64,000 bases of DNA from Ulota crispa (taxonomy: Eukaryota > Streptophyta > Bryopsida > Orthotrichales > Orthotrichaceae). Positions 60,301-64,000 of the stretch are shown in pieces (the first letter of the stretch is position 1; every line of letters begins with the position of its first letter). The DNA lies in NCBI GenBank assembly GCA_963920765.1, contig OY987242.1, forward strand, positions 16,392,002-16,456,001. The letters run 5' to 3'. The notes beneath the pieces are model-generated. The model was not told the origin of the DNA. It ran no database searches and saw nothing but the letters and a program-made list of their open reading frames with translations. The position numbers and the translations under genes are program-made.

Positions 60301-62586
60301 ACACCAGCAGCTAAGTTTGCTTACTCAAAAAACAACAACAAAAAAATCCGAAACAAAACCTCAATATTCAAAACAGGTCCTGCAAAACAATTTAAATAAC
60401 GCAAAAGTGTGTAAACATCTGTCTCCAGAATAGAAGAAAAACAGTAGCTAGAATAATAAGAGACTTAAGCATAAACTAGAAAAAGTATTCAAACCTAGAT
60501 ACTGAAACATTAATCCTCAAAACGCCAAGGATTCAGGATTTAAAAATGACCAAACTCGGTTGATCCTAATGTGATGATACATACAATTCAGATGGGATCA
60601 AAGTTTTACACCACCAGAATCAGCAAAGGACGGTGCACGTGTTGGTCTGAAAAGTAAACAAAAAATGAACAAAGGAATGCTCCCACATGATCCACTCAAG
60701 AAAAAAAACTGAACCGCAAAACTGGGCTAAAAATGGGAGAGACGAGAAGAACTCTTGGAGCACCTTGTGAAGGAGCTGAGTCTGGAGGCCTGGAAGAGCT
60801 TGACGTGGAATTCTCCGCTTCCTGAAAACATACACAACAATTACATTCAAATCTCCTCGGAAAAAACACAAAGATAAGTTATAGTGATAATCCCTGGCAA
60901 CATTGTAATAGCATCCGCACCCTAGCAAGCAACCTGGAGCTTTCCAGGGTGCATTCACAATCAAGGGCTTGCTCAAATCTTGAATGTCCCACCCTTGCCC
61001 TCAAGCAGGTACAAGCAAGCACTTCACGGAGTATAGATGTCAAGCTTGGATTGTGGGCCTCTTGTGTTGACCAATCAACAAGTTTTGATTGTCCTAGATT
61101 TGAGCGGGCTAACAATTCATCAAACCCTAAATGTTTGAGATACAATTGAGTAAATCTTGGCTTGCATATGGGGTTGGCACGTCTGCGGTGAGGCACGCCA
61201 AGCATAGCAATCATGCCAAGTGCTATTGAGGGCATGTCAAACCCTAAATGTTTCAAATATAATTGAGATAGCCATTGCTTGCATATGTAAAAGGGTGCAG
61301 ATGCTCTAATAGAAATCATCAAGTTTCAGGTACAAAGAAGCATGGGCACCCTTGCAAGCAACCTGGAGCTTTTTGGAGGTGCATTCACAATCAAGGGCTT
61401 GCTCAAATCTCCTATGTCCTACCCTTGCCCTCAAGCAGGTACAAGCAAGCATTGAGTGCGTATCAATAAGATAGGTGTTAGATCTTCAATTGTGGGCCTC
61501 TTGTGTTAATCAATCAACAAGTTTTGATTGTCTTGGATTTGGGCGTGCTAACAATTCATCAAACCTTGAATGTTTGAGATATGAATGAGCAAACCCTAGC
61601 TTGCATATGGGGTTGGTGCATGTGTGGTGAGGTGCACCAAGCAAGGAAGTCACGCCAAGTGCTATTGAGGGCATGTCAAACCCTAAATATTTCAAATATA
61701 ATTGAGCAAGCCCTAGCTTGCATATGGGGTTGGTGCATGTGTGGTGAGGTGCACCAAGCAAGGAAGTCACGCCAAGTGCTATTGAGGGCATGTCAAACCC
61801 TAAATATTTCAAATATAATTGAGCAAGCCCTAGCTTGCATATGGGGTTGGCTTGTCTACAATAAGGCACGCCAAGCAAAGCAATCACACCAATGCTATTG
61901 TCAACCGATCAACAAGTTTTGATTGTCCTAGATTTGAGCGGGCTAACAATTCATCAAACCCTAAATGTTTGAGATACAATTGAGTAAATCTTGGCTTGCA
62001 TATGGGGTTGGCACGTGTGCGGTGAGGTGTGCCAAGCATAGCAATCACGCCAAGTGCTATTGAGGGCATGTCAAACCCTAAATGTTTGAGATATAATTGA
62101 GCTAGCCCTCACTTGCATACGAGGTTGGCGTGTCTATGGTGAGGCATGCCAATCACCCAAGTGCTATTGAGGGGCAGTTACGCCAAATGCTATTGAGGGC
62201 CTGTTTTGCATACAAGGGTGCAGATGCTCTAATAGAAAATCATCTGTGCAGAAGCTCTAATACAAACCATCAAGTTTCTGGTAACGAAAACCTGCATCAA
62301 AAATCGAGACAAGCGTGTTTGAAAACGGAAGAATTTGTAAAACCTGAAGGCTGACGAGCTCGCCGTCCTCAGCAGCATTCTCGGACGGGCTGGGGCTGAC
62401 ATTCACTGGAATCAGTTTCTTCAGTTTTCGAAACGAGGTGAACTTCGGGTACACCAGGAAGTGAAGACTGGGATATCCAAGCTTGGGATGGCGACGACCG
62501 GGAGCGAAGCTTTGGCATGACCCGATGGCAAAGCATCGTGACGGGCTTGGAGGTCGAGAGAACTGGACGCCCACCATACTCTGCAT
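51341..62586 (-). CDS. MATE/DTX efflux transporter, plastid EDS5-like clade
   Basis: Twelve exons chain in frame (598 aa): 62586-62344, 60821-60764, 60287-60212, 59097-58986, 58350-58255, 57546-57384, 56876-56738, 56024-55778, 54191-54114, 53940-53854, 52939-52723, 51621-51341. Family features are DPIMSLIDTGCVGQVSS, LAALGPNTSIFN, NLIGDALFTLYLGWGVAGAAWAT, LSVAAHQVALQ and the closing GDIAYLPKMQFLNLGG. MATE proteins export organic compounds against cation gradients. The long Ser/Pro/Arg N-terminus looks like a plastid transit peptide, and the sequence recalls Arabidopsis DTX45/46/EDS5 (from memory). An in-frame TGA lies upstream of the chosen start. The last exon runs through a low-complexity stretch into a MITE that supplies the stop, so the natural C-terminus is uncertain. 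Confidence 0.9.
52330..52649. mobile_element. Mutator-like foldback MITE (family I) in the last MATE intron
   Basis: It is flanked by a perfect 9-bp duplication TAAGATAAA (52321-52329, 52650-52658). The arms carry GGATACCCTTGAAATTTGCA and the inverse near 52620. The 9-bp duplication points to the Mutator superfamily. Confidence 0.85.
53032..53373. mobile_element. Mutator-like foldback MITE (family I) in a MATE intron
   Basis: The arms GGATACCCCTGAAGTTTG and CAAATATCCTTGGACCATAA pair with inverse copies near 53350 and 53270. The 9-bp flanks are A-rich and only approximately alike. A short duplicated block lies at the inner right arm. Confidence 0.78.
55143..55461. mobile_element. hAT-type foldback MITE (family A) in a MATE intron
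   Basis: The ends GGGAATTGATATATGCATAT and the inverse ending GCATATATCAATTCCC are flanked by a perfect 8-bp duplication TTCATTTA (55135-55142, 55462-55469). Eight bp is the hAT signature. The centre has the family A hairpin AAAGCTTAGC and AAGCTTTTC. Confidence 0.9.
60908..61310. repeat. MITE-like unit with AGAGCATCTGCACCC ends in MATE intron 1
   Basis: The left end ATAGCATCCGCACCCTAGCA pairs with the right end GGGTGCAGATGCTCTAAT. The interior holds one and a half copies of the 117-bp unit that is amplified in the neighbour at 61338-62230. Confidence 0.65.
61338..62230. repeat. expanded copy of the same unit with a 117-bp minisatellite
   Basis: Between ends of the same type, a 117-bp unit (TCAAACCCTAAATATTTCAA ... 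GTGCTATTGAGGGCA) is repeated several times, two copies almost identically (starting at 61671 and 61788). 117 bp is 39 codons, so both strands give repetitive open frames that are not real genes. Confidence 0.8.
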
Positions 62587-63008
62587 GATTCGAGACTTCC
62601 TTGGTGGAGATCACGCCGTGTTGAAGTCGAACTCATCCGATTTCCTGAAGAGTCAGACAGTTCAGAGGAAGACAATTCATAACCCTAATTTGTGGAAGTA
62701 GCTGAATACGACAAACCACCGATTGATGCCCTTCTTCGTTCCTCCGAAAAAATACTTCTAAGCTTACTTCACAGGAAAACTGTTCTCTCAAAAACGTTAC
62801 AAAAGAAGAAATGGCAGCCTACTTCAGCTCTGCATTGTATCATTTCAAACCTCGGTCTCTCGATCTCTCAAAAGCATGGAAAGAAATTTCAAAAAAGTGC
62901 GGCAATTAAGACTACAGAGCAGTCTTCGATTCGAGAATCGAAATACGACAAATGGATCGCCTGTCTGTCTTTAAAGTGAAATTTCAAACTTCGATTTAAT
63001 TTTCACTA
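62587..63008. other. presumed MATE promoter and leader
   Basis: DNA directly upstream of the MATE ATG. It carries frames in other phases but no clear motif that I would call a promoter element. Confidence 0.5.
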
Positions 63009-63304
63009 CACTGAATATTGCGTTCAGGTTGCCCGAGCCAAATTTCTCGCCATTTTACACTACATAAATATTCACTGCTGTTACGTTACAGTAATTTTCA
63101 TCAATAATTCTTGCAACAAACAGTTTTCAAAGAGCCTTGCAACATTGCAAATTAGAGGCATCCAAGAAGTAAACCATGTGAAATCCTAGAATCTAAACAG
63201 AGTTGTATGCACTTCTAAGTGACCAAATGATGTGTCATGAGATAACTTTCTAAGGTAAGGAAACCTAATTGTCAATTGAGGCAACCTAAATGCAATATTT
63301 AGTG
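63009..63304. mobile_element. family F MITE, copy 3
   Basis: It begins CACTGAATATTGCGTTCAGG after TA (63007-63008) and ends GCAATATTTAGTG before TA (63305-63306). About 170 bp of its right half is repeated directly at about 63323-63475 (CATCCAAGAAGTAAAYCATG). Confidence 0.75.
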
Positions 63305-64000
63305 TACCATAGAGCCAAAATTACATCCAAGAAGTAAATCATGTGAAATCTTAGAATCTAAAGAGATTTGTATGCACTTTTAAGTGGTCAAGTGATGAGG
63401 CATGAGATAAATTTACAAAGGTAATGCAATCAGCTAATTGACAATTGAGGCAACCTAAACGCAATATTCAGTGTACCATGGAGGAAGCCAGAATCAGAAA
63501 AGCTCTGGCGATCGATCGGGAATGAATGAATTTTGAAAGATACCGCGCAAAAGAAAGCATTCAAAAGCGCGCGCCTACGACGTTTGAAAACTCTTGACCT
63601 AAAATGTTTGAAAATGACCAGGCTCCCGCCCCCGCGCGTTTTTCTTGTTCAACAGAAGGGGAACGATGGTCCTCGATGGTCCCCAATGGTCCCCGATGGG
63701 CTTTGGCGCCTTGACGGTGTCTAGCAGTGAAAACGTTTAGTGCTAATAATCCCTTTTTTGCTACACTAAAATTGCTGTAAGGTAGGAGCACCCATAAACG
63801 TCAAACTAAGGGTTTTGAACATGATGACTATCAATAAACAACTAGTAAATTATAGGATCCTATTAGGAACAAAAAAAAATGAGCCTGCATTTTTGAATAT
63901 ATTATTTGGATACTGTGAGAATAAGTTGTGAATTTTTAAAGAGCAAATTGCAGTTGCACCCATAACTACTTTCAAGATTTTATGTTCACATGTTGTACAT

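Noticed and set aside
61510-62069. Repeated open frames in MATE intron 1
   Set aside because: They come from a 117-bp repeat that is a multiple of three; no coding evidence.

Overview
The window looks like nuclear DNA from a land plant, or a close streptophyte relative. It is AT-rich, gene-poor and packed with repeats. Four intron-rich genes, all on the minus strand, are plant types: a mitochondrial-type ABC1/ADCK kinase, granule-bound starch synthase, a 1-Cys peroxiredoxin and a plastid-type MATE transporter. Clean GT-AG exons can be chained in frame for all four. A 200-N scaffold gap lies at 50682-50881. Animal-like DD34E Tc1 elements and TTAA-target elements are unusual for a flowering plant, so a bryophyte, lycophyte or fern is my guess; I cannot name the species.

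Layout: 1-11.3 kb is gene-free. It holds foldback MITEs, an almost perfect 1.1 kb palindrome made of two inverted LTR copies (4103-5193), TTAA-flanked repeats and a broken Tc1 element (9084-10868). 11.4-17.8 kb is the ABC1K gene. 18-23.4 kb is gene-free, with MITEs and a 1.5 kb TTAA-flanked element. 23.4-32.2 kb is GBSS, with its transit peptide internally duplicated. 34.6-35.7 kb is the 1-Cys peroxiredoxin, followed on its upstream side by a 27-bp minisatellite, a higher-order repeat and an RY/G-box pair. 36.9-50.7 kb is gene-free and holds a tandem segmental duplication, a small non-autonomous LTR element, nested hAT and other MITEs, and a Tc1 remnant with inverted arms of nearly 300 bp. 51.3-62.6 kb is the MATE gene, whose predicted stop codon lies in a MITE end. 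62.7-64 kb is flanking DNA with MITEs.

The most striking pattern is the repeats. Many insertions resolve to exact target duplications: TTAA (piggyBac-like), TA (Tc1/mariner or Stowaway-like), 8 bp (hAT-like), 9 bp (Mutator-like) and 3 bp (CACTA and Harbinger-like). Two filled/empty site comparisons inside the window (11911-12268 against 46.4 kb; 37099-37328 against 37676) support clean TTAA insertion. Many of these elements lie inside introns.

The four genes do not form a pathway. GBSS makes amylose in plastids, the MATE is probably a plastid envelope exporter, the ABC1K is probably mitochondrial, and the peroxiredoxin is a stress or desiccation antioxidant. No tRNA, rRNA or CRISPR was seen.
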